Shown piece after piece: positions 35,050 through 43,227 of a stretch of DNA of 64,000 bases. The stretch's first letter is position 1, and each line of letters starts with the position of its first letter. Below the pieces are notes generated by a model. That model had not been told where the DNA came from. It was given only the letters and a program-made list of their open reading frames with translations, and searched no databases. Made by a program: the position numbers and the translations under genes. Source of the DNA: DATKCF01 sp035513345 (GTDB lineage Bacteria > Gemmatimonadota > Gemmatimonadetes > Longimicrobiales > RSA9); contig DATKCF010000188.1 of the NCBI GenBank assembly GCA_035513345.1, positions 1 through 64,000 of the forward strand, in the 5' to 3' direction.

Positions 35050-35823
35050 ATGGCACTGTTCGAGGGAAAGCGGGCGGCCATCTTCGGTGTCGCAAACGAT
35101 CGCAGCATCGCGTGGGGCATCGCGCAGGCGCTTAATCAGGCCGGCTGCACCGATTTCGCCTTCACGTACGCCGGCGAGGCATTCGAACGGCGAGTTCGTC
35201 CGCTGGCCGAGAGCATCGACGCGGAACTCGTTCTGCCCTGCGATGTGACCGTTGAAGCCCAGGTCGCTGCTGCATTCGAGCGGATCGGTGAGGTGTGGGA
35301 TGGTCTCGATGTGCTGGTCCATTCGATCGCGTTCGCCCGCCGCGAGGACCTCGAAGGCCGCTTCGTCGACACACCGCGAGACGGCTTCCTTCAGGCCATG
35401 GAGGTCAGCGCATACTCGCTCGTGCAGCTTGCGCGACACGCCGCGCCGCTGCTCGCCGCCCGCAAGGGCAGCATCCTCACCCTCACGTACTTCGGCTCGG
35501 AGAAGGTCGTCCCGAATTACAACGTGATGGGTGTCGCCAAGGCCGCGCTCGAAGCGAGCGTCCGGTACCTCGCCTCCGAACTCGGGCCTGACGGCATCCG
35601 CGTCAACGCCATCAGTGCCGGCCCGATCAAGACGCTGGCCGCAGCCGGCGTGAAGGGCCTGCGAAGCATGCTCGCTGTCGTCGAAGAGCGCGCACCGCTC
35701 AGACGGGGGGTATCACAGCAGGAGGTCGGCCGCGCGGCGGTGTTCCTGCTCAGCGATCTCGGCGCCGGCGTGACCGGCGAAGTGCTGCATGTCGATGGTG
35801 GCTACAACATCATGGGTATGTAG
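35050..35823 (+). CDS. fabI: Enoyl-[acyl-carrier-protein] reductase (NADH), FabI type
   Basis: Final reduction step of type II fatty-acid elongation; short-chain dehydrogenase fold. The 257-residue protein has the FabI-type N terminus (GKRAAIFGVANDRSIAWGIA), the active-site Tyr-x6-Lys in YNVMGVAKAALEASVRYLA and the loop RVNAISAGPIKTLAA. This is the triclosan-target class. ATG 35050 follows AAGGA at short spacing. It is probably co-transcribed with the Lrp-domain gene. Confidence 0.96.
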   Translation: MALFEGKRAAIFGVANDRSIAWGIAQALNQAGCTDFAFTYAGEAFERRVRPLAESIDAELVLPCDVTVEAQVAAAFERIGEVWDGLDVLVHSIAFARREDLEGRFVDTPRDGFLQAMEVSAYSLVQLARHAAPLLAARKGSILTLTYFGSEKVVPNYNVMGVAKAALEASVRYLASELGPDGIRVNAISAGPIKTLAAAGVKGLRSMLAVVEERAPLRRGVSQQEVGRAAVFLLSDLGAGVTGEVLHVDGGYNIMGM

Positions 35824-35832
35824 GCACGCACT

Positions 35833-36555
35833 CTAGGTGGAGTTTTCGCCCGATGCGTTCTCCGTGACTGTTCTGTCTTCGCGAACGGCGCGCTTTTGCT
35901 GGCTCCGGCTGTACCAGTCGCGGACGATCTCGCCAGCCACCTCGCGGCCGCCAACGCCGAACGCGATGCCCGCAGCCAGCGCCGCAGCACCGACCACGGC
36001 CACGAAGAACACGAGCAGGATGTCCTGCGCAATGTCGAGCTGCTCGAGCGCCATGAACGTTGCCAGCAGAATGACTGCGCCCTTGGCCGAACGGGCGAGC
36101 GTCAGTGAGCCGTCCAGATCGCCTGCGGACGCCAGCACGAGATCCTTCATGAACTCGCCGAGCAGGATGCCGAGCACCAGTACGATGACGGCCGCCACGA
36201 CGTTCGGGATGTATGCCAGCAGTTCGCTGAACAGGATACTGACCGCAGAGACACCGAACGCGTTGGCGCCGAGAATGATCACGAGCAGCATGATGGCCCA
36301 GAATACCAACTTGGCCATGACGCCGGACGGCGCCAGCGAGGTGCCGGCGCGGGCCAGCGCTTCGGTCACGCCACCCTCGCGCATCCATCGGTCGAACCCG
36401 ATCCGGCGCAGAGCATATGCCAGGGCGCGCTCCGCCATCTTCGCGACTACGAATCCGACCATCAGGATGCCGACGGCCGCGGCAAGGCGAGGCACGAACT
36501 CGCCGATTTCGACGAATCCCTGGCTCAACTGGTCGGACAACCGTTGCTGTTGCAT
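35833..36555 (-). CDS. Small conserved membrane protein, MscS-like TM-helix family
   Basis: 240-residue protein with about five membrane spans. It matches the conserved TM-helix repeats seen in MscS-related proteins (FVPRLAAAVGILMVGFVVAK, then GFDRWMREGGVTEAL) and has a repeated pattern with FSELLAYIPNVVAAVIVLVL. It has no MscS beta domain, so channel activity is not shown. The C terminus is charged. ATG 36555 has GAGGAG eight bases upstream; its stop is convergent with and ten bases from the fabI stop. Confidence 0.75.
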   Translation of the reverse strand: MQQQRLSDQLSQGFVEIGEFVPRLAAAVGILMVGFVVAKMAERALAYALRRIGFDRWMREGGVTEALARAGTSLAPSGVMAKLVFWAIMLLVIILGANAFGVSAVSILFSELLAYIPNVVAAVIVLVLGILLGEFMKDLVLASAGDLDGSLTLARSAKGAVILLATFMALEQLDIAQDILLVFFVAVVGAAALAAGIAFGVGGREVAGEIVRDWYSRSQQKRAVREDRTVTENASGENST

Positions 36556-36630
36556 CGCGGGCGCTCCTCGGGGCTGGACGATGAAGCGTGGTGTCGCGCC
36601 GGGCTTGACGCAAGAGCAGGGGACCCGCAC

Positions 36631-36858
36631 ATGAAGCGATTCGAGGACAGGGACCGCCGGTTGTGGGACGTCATTGCCGGCCGGCAATCATGGGGCGCGA
36701 ATTATGCCCTCTTCGTGCCGGCCCGCGGCACGGCCGACGAGATACGCCAGACGTTGCTCCGGGCCGCTTCGTTCGAGGACGCGGTGATGGAGATCGACAG
36801 CCTCGATGACGAAGGACTCCAGCAACTGCTCGACAACTCGACGATCAAGGAAGAGTGA
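36631..36858 (+). CDS. Hypothetical protein, 75 residues
   Basis: Small acidic soluble protein beginning KRFEDRDRRLWDVIAG and ending with a helix rich in Asp/Glu (EIDSLDDEGLQQLLDNST). I do not recognise the family. It is the first of two adjacent small genes: the next one begins two bases after its stop, or with an overlapping GTG, so they form a pair. Confidence 0.65.
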   Translation: MKRFEDRDRRLWDVIAGRQSWGANYALFVPARGTADEIRQTLLRAASFEDAVMEIDSLDDEGLQQLLDNSTIKEE

Positions 36859-36860
36859 GC

Positions 36861-37115
36861 ATGCGGTTCGCCGATGAATCGGGACGGGAATGGGTAGCGG
36901 TCGCCAGCGAGGAGAGGACGCCTCGTCACCACACGCGCTGGTACCTGACGTTTCAACCGGCCGATCGGCCGGATCGCGTTTACCCGATGCGCGAAGTGAC
37001 GTGGCAGACCGAGGAGACGGCCGAGCGGACGCTACGCACGATGTCCGTCTTCGAACTGCGGCGCCGCCTCCGAACGGTGCTTTCCCGCGCCGGAGAACCG
37101 GCAACCGTCGACTGA
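36861..37115 (+). CDS. Hypothetical protein, 84 residues
   Basis: Small soluble protein with alternating strand-like segments (RWYLTFQPAD, VYPMREVTWQTEE) and a basic C-terminal helix. I do not recognise the family. ATG 36861 with a GGAAGAG ribosome site is preferred; a GTG at 36855 overlapping the upstream stop is possible. Coupling to the 75-residue gene suggests a joint function. Confidence 0.65.
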   Translation: MRFADESGREWVAVASEERTPRHHTRWYLTFQPADRPDRVYPMREVTWQTEETAERTLRTMSVFELRRRLRTVLSRAGEPATVD

Positions 37116-37189
37116 CCTGCTACCGGCCATCCGCACGGGGAACGCGGGCGTCAGGTGAAATCGGGCTGGCCGTCCTGCCGGCCGGACGT

Positions 37190-38785
37190 TCATCGTGAAG
37201 TGGGCGGCGAGCCTGGCGGAACGGGTTGGTCCACACCCACGGCAGCTCGTTCGAACACCGCCAGCCGGATCACGACCGCGTCCTCTGCCAGCTTCGCTCG
37301 CCAGGAATTCGACGCGGCGTTGTTGATGATGCTGAATGCGAGTCGTTCTCCACCTGCTGTCATGACATAACCCGACAACGCCGAGACGCCCCGTATCGTG
37401 CCGGTCTTCGCCCGGACCCGGCCTTCGGCGGGCGTGCGCAGCATCCGACGCAGTTCGCGCGGCGTGCCGGTCTCGGGCAGCGTCTTCCAGAACGCCGGCC
37501 AGATGGTCGCGGCATGCGCGAACTCGAGCACGCCGATGACCGATGCGGCAGTCAAGCGGTTCAACGGAGACAGACCGGACCCGTCGAAAAGCTCGAGGGA
37601 CGTGCTGTCGACCGAGAGCGTCCGGACCATGAAATCGCGTACGGCGGTAGCGCCACCCTGAACGGTACCTTCGCCACGGGCAACCCGGCCGATCGTCCGA
37701 ACGACCTGTTCGGCCATGAAGTTGTTGCTCTGCTTGTTGACGACTTCGAGGATGTCGAGCAGCGGCGGCGAAGTGTGAATGGCCAGCACCTGGACCGGGC
37801 TGCGGCGGCCGAACGCGGGCGCGAATGGCGTCCGCGCCGCGAGGGTCGACACATCGGCGTCGGCAACCGATCGGGTTACGCCGCGGACGATCAGGCCGTT
37901 CGCCTCGATGGCCTCGCGCAGCGCCGCGGCGGCAAAGAGCGGCGGGTCCGCGACCGGCACCGTGTATGTCACACCTGTGCTGCGCGTCGATACCTGCCCG
38001 CGCACCGTGAGCGGCGCATTGTAGTCGCCGCGGCCCAGAACCAGCCGGGTCCGGCCTACGGCGGTGGTCGCACTGTTGATTACGTCCAGGCCGCGCCCGC
38101 CAGGTGCGATCCGGATAGTTGGTTGACCGCCCGCAGACGAAGCCGGCCGGATCACGACCGAGGCCAGATTCTCCGATAGCGAAAGCGCACTGGAGGGCGC
38201 CGCGTACGTCGCGTTGCTGTACGCGGAGCGCCAGCCAGCGCCGACACCGGGGCCGCCGAAGTAGGAGGCGTCGCCAACGATGTCCCCGCGGATCTCGCGG
38301 ATGCCCATTGCCGAGAGCGTGTCGGCAAACGCTCCCAAAACACTGTCGCCGAAGCGCGAAGACAATGTCGGGTCCCCGGTCCCGTAAAGCACCAGGTCGC
38401 CTTCGAGGATCCCGTCGCGGACTGGTCCCGACGCCAGGAGATACGTGTTATAGCGAAACGACGGGCCAAGGTAGTGCAGGGCCGTGAGCGACGTCAGGAG
38501 CTTCAGGTTGGACGCCGGAACAAGCGACAGATACGGGTTGTGCGAGAACAGCGTGTCGCCGCGGTCGACCGAAACCACCAGAACAGCGGCGTCGGCGCCG
38601 AGCCTGTGCTCCCTGAGCAGGGCCTGAAGATCCGACTGCAGTGAGACCGCCGCGCTGTCCGATGAGGTCGGGACCGTTGGAGCAGACGGCCACGCCTGGT
38701 CCGACAGGCTCAGGCTTCCCAGCAACAGGAAGAACACCGTGAGTGGACTCATTCCACCATTCCGATTCGTTTTGCCATCGCGCAT
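37190..38785 (-). CDS. dacB: D-alanyl-D-alanine carboxypeptidase/endopeptidase (PBP4 type)
   Basis: Periplasmic class C penicillin-binding protein that trims peptidoglycan peptides. The 531-residue sequence has the active-site SxxK as S92-N-L-K95, the SNN motif in NKQSNNFMAEQ and KTG in RAKTGTIRGVSALSGY, separated by the large insert typical of PBP4. The start at 38785 gives a basic N-region before the signal helix (SPLTVFFLLLGSLSL); the alternative ATG at 38752 leaves no positive charge. It is divergent from the ANTAR regulator gene. Confidence 0.92.
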   Translation of the reverse strand: MRDGKTNRNGGMSPLTVFFLLLGSLSLSDQAWPSAPTVPTSSDSAAVSLQSDLQALLREHRLGADAAVLVVSVDRGDTLFSHNPYLSLVPASNLKLLTSLTALHYLGPSFRYNTYLLASGPVRDGILEGDLVLYGTGDPTLSSRFGDSVLGAFADTLSAMGIREIRGDIVGDASYFGGPGVGAGWRSAYSNATYAAPSSALSLSENLASVVIRPASSAGGQPTIRIAPGGRGLDVINSATTAVGRTRLVLGRGDYNAPLTVRGQVSTRSTGVTYTVPVADPPLFAAAALREAIEANGLIVRGVTRSVADADVSTLAARTPFAPAFGRRSPVQVLAIHTSPPLLDILEVVNKQSNNFMAEQVVRTIGRVARGEGTVQGGATAVRDFMVRTLSVDSTSLELFDGSGLSPLNRLTAASVIGVLEFAHAATIWPAFWKTLPETGTPRELRRMLRTPAEGRVRAKTGTIRGVSALSGYVMTAGGERLAFSIINNAASNSWRAKLAEDAVVIRLAVFERAAVGVDQPVPPGSPPTSR

Positions 38786-39125
38786 CGTCGCGCGCTGTCC
38801 CAGTGACCGGGCAATTCGAAGGCCAGGGTGCAGCACCGCGCCCGACCGCCCTCCGCCCACGTGACGGATGGCCGGAACCCTGTTCAACAAGCCGCTATGG
38901 CGCCATACACCGCCAGCCGGTTCCGGGTGCCGCCCGAATACGCGCCCCTTGCGGTTTCATGCACTCATCCGACATTTTTCCGGAATCTGAGGAATCATTG
39001 GTCAACGGCAGAATGCAGTGGCAATGGGCGCCGCTCCCGACGTGCTCGGGACGGCGCCTTCTGATCTTCTCCCCGTCCGAGCCACCCGCGGAGCGCCGCC
39101 ACCCGAAAGAGGAGGGGAACCCAGA
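38786..39125. other. 340-bp divergent region between dacB and the ANTAR gene
   Basis: No gene is seen. It contains a weak promoter-like pair for the plus strand (TTGCGG at about 38949, 17 bp, ACATTT) and, near its end, a very stable hairpin described separately at 39027-39058. A GAGGAGGGG ribosome site precedes the ANTAR start. Confidence 0.5.
39027..39058 (+). promoter_or_regulatory. Stable leader hairpin ahead of the ANTAR gene
   Basis: GGCGCCG (39027-39033) pairs with CGGCGCC (39052-39058), and after a one-base bulge TCCCGA (39035-39040) pairs with TCGGGA (39046-39051) around a five-base loop: 13 pairs in all. The next bases are TTCTGATCTTCT, pyrimidine-rich but not a true T-run. It is 67 bases upstream of the start codon and could be an attenuator or a binding site. 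Confidence 0.55.
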
Positions 39126-39716
39126 ATGTCCGAGTCCATGCGCGTGCTCATTGCAGACGACGAGGCGCTTCACAACCTCGCGCTGACGAGTCAGCTCGAA
39201 ACGCTCGGTCACCAGGTGGTCGCGACGGCAACGAACGGACGGGAAGCCGTGGACCTCGCTGATGAGACACAGCCCGATATCGCGTTCCTCGATATCCGCA
39301 TGCCCACCATGACCGGCCCGGAAGCCGCCATGGAGATCGCGCGAAACCACCCCATTCCGATGATCATTCTGTCTGCGTACAGCGACGCGCGAACCGTGGA
39401 ACAGGCGATCCGCGCTCCTGTCTTCCACTACCTGGTCAAGCCCGTCGATCCGGACGACCTCGCACCGGCCATTGCCGTGGCGACCGCCCGCTTCTCGGAG
39501 TGGCTCCAGGCACGACGGGACCGCGATACGCTCGAGAACCGGCTGCAGGAGCGGAAAATCGTCGAACGGGCCAAGGGTCTGCTCATGGAAACGCGCGGTA
39601 TCTCCGAACGCGAGGCGTACCGGTTCCTGCAAAAGACGAGTCAGGACAAGAACACGCCCATGGTCGATCTGGCCCGGAAGATTCTGCTCGCAGCGCCGCT
39701 TCTGAACAAGGAGTGA
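39126..39716 (+). CDS. Response regulator with ANTAR RNA-binding domain
   Basis: 196-residue two-domain regulator. The receiver domain has the acidic pair in VLIADDEA, phospho-acceptor Asp56 in IAFLDIRMP and the lysine in YLVKPVD. The C-terminal ANTAR domain (about 138-190; IVERAKGLLMETRGISEREA, then YRFLQKTSQ) binds dual-hairpin RNA in known members and prevents transcription termination. A GAGGAGGGG site precedes the ATG. The gene is 7 bp before a HisKA_2 kinase gene, its obvious partner. Confidence 0.93.
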   Translation: MSESMRVLIADDEALHNLALTSQLETLGHQVVATATNGREAVDLADETQPDIAFLDIRMPTMTGPEAAMEIARNHPIPMIILSAYSDARTVEQAIRAPVFHYLVKPVDPDDLAPAIAVATARFSEWLQARRDRDTLENRLQERKIVERAKGLLMETRGISEREAYRFLQKTSQDKNTPMVDLARKILLAAPLLNKE

Positions 39717-39723
39717 TCCGTCG

Positions 39724-41007
39724 ATGCCGGCTGGCAGGTCGGGGCCCGCTGCTGTGACCGAAAAGCCCGGGGCGAAGGAAGACGGCACGAGGGGGCCGGG
39801 CAACGGACGCCGCGAGCCTCGCGCTTCCGTACTGGTCGTCGACGACGAGCCCCTTGCTCGTCAGATGTTCGTCGATCTGCTCGAAGCACACGACTACAGA
39901 GTCGTAGCCGTGGCGCGTGGTGAAGAAGCCATCTCGTTCGTGTCCGAAGTCGAACTGGTCCTGCTCGATGCCATGCTTCCCGGCCGCGATGGCTGGTCGA
40001 TCTGTCGCGAGATCAAGCAGCACGATCCGCTTCTGCCCGTCATCATGGTCACGGCCAGGACGGCGCCCGAGGATGTCGTCAGGACCTTCGCGGCCGGCGC
40101 CGACGACTACGTCGCCAAGCCATTCCACATCGCCGAACTGACCGCCCGGATCGAGTCCCGCCTGCGCGTTCGCCGTGCCGAGGTCGCCATCAAGCGGGCG
40201 AACCAGCAGCTTCGCGAGCTGGCCGACCAGAACTACGAGCTGTACGAGCGAGCCCGTCGCGACGCCGAGGAGCGCGAACTCCTGCTGCGCGAGCTGGACC
40301 ATCGCGTTCGCAACAATCTCTCCGTCATCCTCGGCCTGCTCAGCATGGAACGCAACCGCCGGCCACCTCGGCCTTCGGCCGAAGCACTCGCAAGCCTCGA
40401 AGGCCGGCTCCGATCGTTCCTTCTCGTCCACGAGGCTCTACGCCGCCAGAACTACCAGGGCGTTCCCGTCCGCGAGATAGGCGAAAAGCTGGCGCAGCGA
40501 CTTCGCAACGCGTGGGATCCGGAACGGCGCATCAAACTGGCCATGGCCGGACCGACCATCGCGCTTGACGAACGGCAGGGGTTCGCCCTCGCGCTGGCTC
40601 TGAATGAACTGCTCACCAACGCGTTCCGGCACGCCTTTCCTGATGGTCGTGAAGGGCACATCGACATCCGATTCGACGCCGATGCCACCGAGTTCTGGCT
40701 CAGCATTGCCGATGACGGCGTCGGTCAGGCCAGCTTCGGATCCGGCACCCTCGTGACCGGCAGCGGCCGTTCCATCGTAAAGGCGCTCGTGGTTGGCGAA
40801 CTCGGCGGTAGCGTCGACTTCCACCCGAGCCCGACGGGCACCGAGGTCAGGGTCGCATTTCCGATCCAGCAGCAGCAGGAACCGGAACCGAACGTCGGGG
40901 CACCGACAACCGGGCCTGCCGATCAATCGACGGGCGAGCCGGACGCACAGCATCCGACCCGCCCGTCATCCGGCGGTGCGCCTTCCGAGCCGCAGCCGCA
41001 GCGCTAG
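39724..41007 (+). CDS. Receiver-HisKA_2 hybrid histidine kinase
   Basis: 427-residue soluble kinase. An N-terminal receiver domain (VLVVDDEP, acceptor Asp in VELVLLDAMLPG, Lys in YVAKPF) is followed by a coiled linker (EVAIKRANQQLRELADQNYE) and a HisKA_2 dimerisation domain with phospho-His193 in ELDHRVRNNLSVILG. The HATPase domain has ALNELLTNAFRHAF and DDGVG. The C-terminal 40 residues are Pro/Gln-rich. No membrane span or PAS domain is visible, so the signal probably enters through the receiver. It pairs with the ANTAR regulator, as in PdtaS/PdtaR and EutW/EutV systems. Confidence 0.92.
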   Translation: MPAGRSGPAAVTEKPGAKEDGTRGPGNGRREPRASVLVVDDEPLARQMFVDLLEAHDYRVVAVARGEEAISFVSEVELVLLDAMLPGRDGWSICREIKQHDPLLPVIMVTARTAPEDVVRTFAAGADDYVAKPFHIAELTARIESRLRVRRAEVAIKRANQQLRELADQNYELYERARRDAEERELLLRELDHRVRNNLSVILGLLSMERNRRPPRPSAEALASLEGRLRSFLLVHEALRRQNYQGVPVREIGEKLAQRLRNAWDPERRIKLAMAGPTIALDERQGFALALALNELLTNAFRHAFPDGREGHIDIRFDADATEFWLSIADDGVGQASFGSGTLVTGSGRSIVKALVVGELGGSVDFHPSPTGTEVRVAFPIQQQQEPEPNVGAPTTGPADQSTGEPDAQHPTRPSSGGAPSEPQPQR

Positions 41008-41015
41008 CCGAGCTG

Positions 41016-41034
41016 CTTCGGCACTGTCCCGAAG
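41016..41034. terminator. Possible bidirectional hairpin between kinase and glnA genes
   Basis: CTTCGG-N7-CCGAAG between the convergent stops, flanked by CTGC and GCAG that can extend the stem weakly. There is no T-run on either strand. Confidence 0.3.
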
Positions 41035-41056
41035 AGGGTGGCAGCCGCTGTGTGCC

Positions 41057-42502
41057 TCAGAATCGCGGCAGGTAGCGCTCGATCTCCCATTCGTGAACCT
41101 GTGCGATGTACTCCTGCCATTCCTGCTCCTTCGCCGCCACGAAGTGCTCGAAGATGTGCGCACCCAGGACCTTCTTCAGCAGAGCGCTCTTCTTGAACTG
41201 CGTGATCGCCTCGCCCAGATCACGCGGCAATTCCTGGATTCTGTACCGGCGTCGCTCCCGCACACTCAGAGCGAAAATGTTCTTGTCCACCGGTTCAGGT
41301 GGCGTCACCCGGTTGCGGATCCCGTCGAGCCCGGCCGCCAGCTGAACGGCCAGCGCCAGGTACGGATTCGCCGACGGATCCGGCATCCGTACCTCGAGCC
41401 TCGTTCCCTTCCCGCGACGTGCTGGAATACGCACCATCGGCGAACGGTTGTGATGCGACCACGCCACGTTCACCGGCGCCTCATAACCCGGCACCAGCCG
41501 CTTGTAGCTGTTCACCAGCGGGTTCGTCACCGCGCAGAACGAACGCGCATGCTTCAGCAGCCCGCCCACGTACCACCGCATTACCTTCGAGATGCCGTCG
41601 CGCGAATCCACATCGTGGAACGCGTTGGCGTCCCCGGCGAACAACGACTGATGTGTGTGCATGCCCGATCCGTTCTGACCGAATATCGGCTTCGGCATGA
41701 ACGTCGCGTACAGCCCATGCTGGATCGCAATGTTGCGAACCACGAAACGGAACGTTGCCAGGTCGTCCGCTGTTGTCAGCGCATCCGCGTACTTGAAGTC
41801 GATCTCGTGCTGGCCCGGCGCTACCTCGTGATGCGCCGCCTCCACCTCGAAGCCCATCATCTGCAGCACGTTCACGATGTCGCGCCGCGCCACCTCGCCC
41901 AGATCCACCGGGCCGAGATCGAAATAGCCACCCGCGTCGTGCGTTGTCCGCGTCGGTGATCCGTCATCGTTGCGCTGGAACAGGAAGAACTCCGCCTCCA
42001 CACCCGCCATCATCTCGTAACCCAGCTCCGCCGCCGCTTCCACCTGCCGCTTCAGAACCCGGCGAGGATCCCCCTCGAAGGGCTCCTCATCCGACGTGTA
42101 CACGTCGCAGATCAGCCGCGCCACCTGGTTCTGGGGATCGCCCCACGGAAACACCATGAACGTCGAATAGTCCGGCTTCAGCACCATGTCCGATTCCTCG
42201 ATCCGCACGAACCCCTCCACTGATGAGCCATCGAACATCACATCCCCGTCCAGCGCCTTCTCGAACTGGCTCGGCGGAATCTCGACGTTCTTCAACTGCC
42301 CGCCGATGTCGATGAACTGCAGCCGCAGGAATCGCACATGCGAGTCCTTCATCACCTTCAACAGATCCGCCTTCGTGGCTCGTTCCGCTCGCGAGATCCG
42401 CGGTCGTGTCTCTCGATGCGGTACCTTGTGCTCGGGCGTCAGATTCGGCGTCACGCCGGCTTCCTCCGCCCGCGCCCGCCGCTTCGTCGTGTGTCCGGCC
42501 AT
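41057..42502 (-). CDS. glnA: Glutamine synthetase, type I-alpha-like
   Basis: ATP-dependent amidation of glutamate, dodecameric in the family. The 481-residue protein has VMFDGSSVEGF, the ATP/metal-site EAAHHEVAPGQHEIDFKY, KPIFGQNGSGMHTHQSLF and NRSPMVRIP. The region where beta-type enzymes have the adenylylated NLYDLP tyrosine reads NIFALSVRERRRYRIQELP, so adenylylation control is unlikely. It has an unusual basic N-terminal extension of about 40 residues before KADLLKVMKD. ATG 42502 has GGAG eight bases upstream, and a strong promoter lies ahead. It is convergent with the ANTAR/kinase pair. Confidence 0.95.
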   Translation of the reverse strand: MAGHTTKRRARAEEAGVTPNLTPEHKVPHRETRPRISRAERATKADLLKVMKDSHVRFLRLQFIDIGGQLKNVEIPPSQFEKALDGDVMFDGSSVEGFVRIEESDMVLKPDYSTFMVFPWGDPQNQVARLICDVYTSDEEPFEGDPRRVLKRQVEAAAELGYEMMAGVEAEFFLFQRNDDGSPTRTTHDAGGYFDLGPVDLGEVARRDIVNVLQMMGFEVEAAHHEVAPGQHEIDFKYADALTTADDLATFRFVVRNIAIQHGLYATFMPKPIFGQNGSGMHTHQSLFAGDANAFHDVDSRDGISKVMRWYVGGLLKHARSFCAVTNPLVNSYKRLVPGYEAPVNVAWSHHNRSPMVRIPARRGKGTRLEVRMPDPSANPYLALAVQLAAGLDGIRNRVTPPEPVDKNIFALSVRERRRYRIQELPRDLGEAITQFKKSALLKKVLGAHIFEHFVAAKEQEWQEYIAQVHEWEIERYLPRF

Positions 42503-42546
42503 GCCATCAGCTCCGTCGGTAGAGGGGGTCGTCTTGAGGACCCGCG

Positions 42547-42575
42547 ATCCTACAACCGAGCGAACGTAGTGTCAA
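42547..42575 (-). promoter_or_regulatory. glnA promoter
   Basis: Read on the minus strand: TTGACA (42575-42570), 17 bp, TAGGAT (42552-42547), one of the best matches in the window. Transcription should start about 38 bases upstream of the ATG. Confidence 0.7.
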
Positions 42576-42726
42576 GTCTGAATCGTCCAAGAGGCACATT
42601 CATGCGTTACGATCAGCGAAGATCGGACAGAACTCGTCAAATCGTACCACCTGAAATGGTCAAGTGGACAGATTATTCGGAACAGGAGGAACACAGGCGG
42701 CACGGAAACCGGCGTGTGGAGGAACG

Positions 42727-42770
42727 GCTGTTTCACGCGAAGGACGCGATGGGGGCTGAGGACGCTGGCT
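42727..42770 (+). repeat. Short degenerate 9-bp tandem repeats, left copy of an inverted pair
   Basis: After GTTTCA the sequence runs as 9-base units CGCGAAGGA, CGCGATGGG, GGCTGAGGA, CGCTGG.... The same units in reverse complement occur at 42985-43026. Confidence 0.55.
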
Positions 42771-42783
42771 GTTCCTCGGCTTT

Positions 42784-42878
42784 CGGATGACGCCGACTCC
42801 GGGCGGGAGCCGGACATTTGTGGGGGGCTCGTCTGGTACTGGTCTTGGACCTGATCGTGGCTGCTGGTCGGTTCAGGA
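42784..42878 (+). repeat. Diverged ~90-bp direct repeat, copy A
   Basis: Begins CGGATGAC and contains AGCCGGACATT, a G-run with GGGGGCTC, a GTGGCTG-type stretch and a final GGTTCAGGA. It matches copy B at 43036-43125 with many small differences. The 725-bp gap 42503-43227 otherwise holds the glnA promoter and no credible gene. Confidence 0.6.
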
Positions 42879-42984
42879 TCCGGGGGGCAGTCGACAGCCA
42901 CACGGCGCGGAACGTTGGGCGGCGATCCTGGGGCGCGGGTGCGCGTCAACCCTGCTCCGCCGTGAGTTCAACAACAAACAATCT

Positions 42985-43026
42985 GTCCCGTGTCCCCCGC
43001 TCCCCCAGCGTCCTCAGCGTTGAAAC
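42985..43026 (-). repeat. Short degenerate 9-bp tandem repeats, right (inverted) copy
   Basis: On the minus strand: GTTTCAACGCTGAGGA followed by CGCTGGGGG, AGCGGGGGA and CACGGGACA, the same 9-base unit style as the array at 42727-42770 and in opposite orientation to it. Confidence 0.55.
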
Positions 43027-43035
43027 CCCGAGCGC

Positions 43036-43125
43036 CGGATGACAGAGAAGTGTGGGTCAGCCGGACATTCTGTTGGGGGCTCTTGTGGTTCCTGGGGCCT
43101 GGTCCCGGCTGTGGTCAGTTCAGGG
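43036..43125 (+). repeat. Diverged ~90-bp direct repeat, copy B
   Basis: Counterpart of 42784-42878: CGGATGAC, then AGCCGGACATTCTG, GGGGGCTC, GGCTGTGGTCAGTTCAGGG. No open frame of note crosses both copies. Confidence 0.6.
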
Positions 43126-43227
43126 CCGGCGCAAGTGGGCGCGGGGTGTCACGGTCGTGGCTGGCACGGGCCGGATGTTCTGGTGCTCGTTGGGGAGGTC
43201 GGAACAGGAATGGCCGCGGAGGCAGGC

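Noticed and set aside
37116..37189. Terminator between the 84-residue gene and dacB
   Set aside because: GGCC-type complementarity exists but is short and has no T-run; indistinguishable from background in GC-rich DNA.
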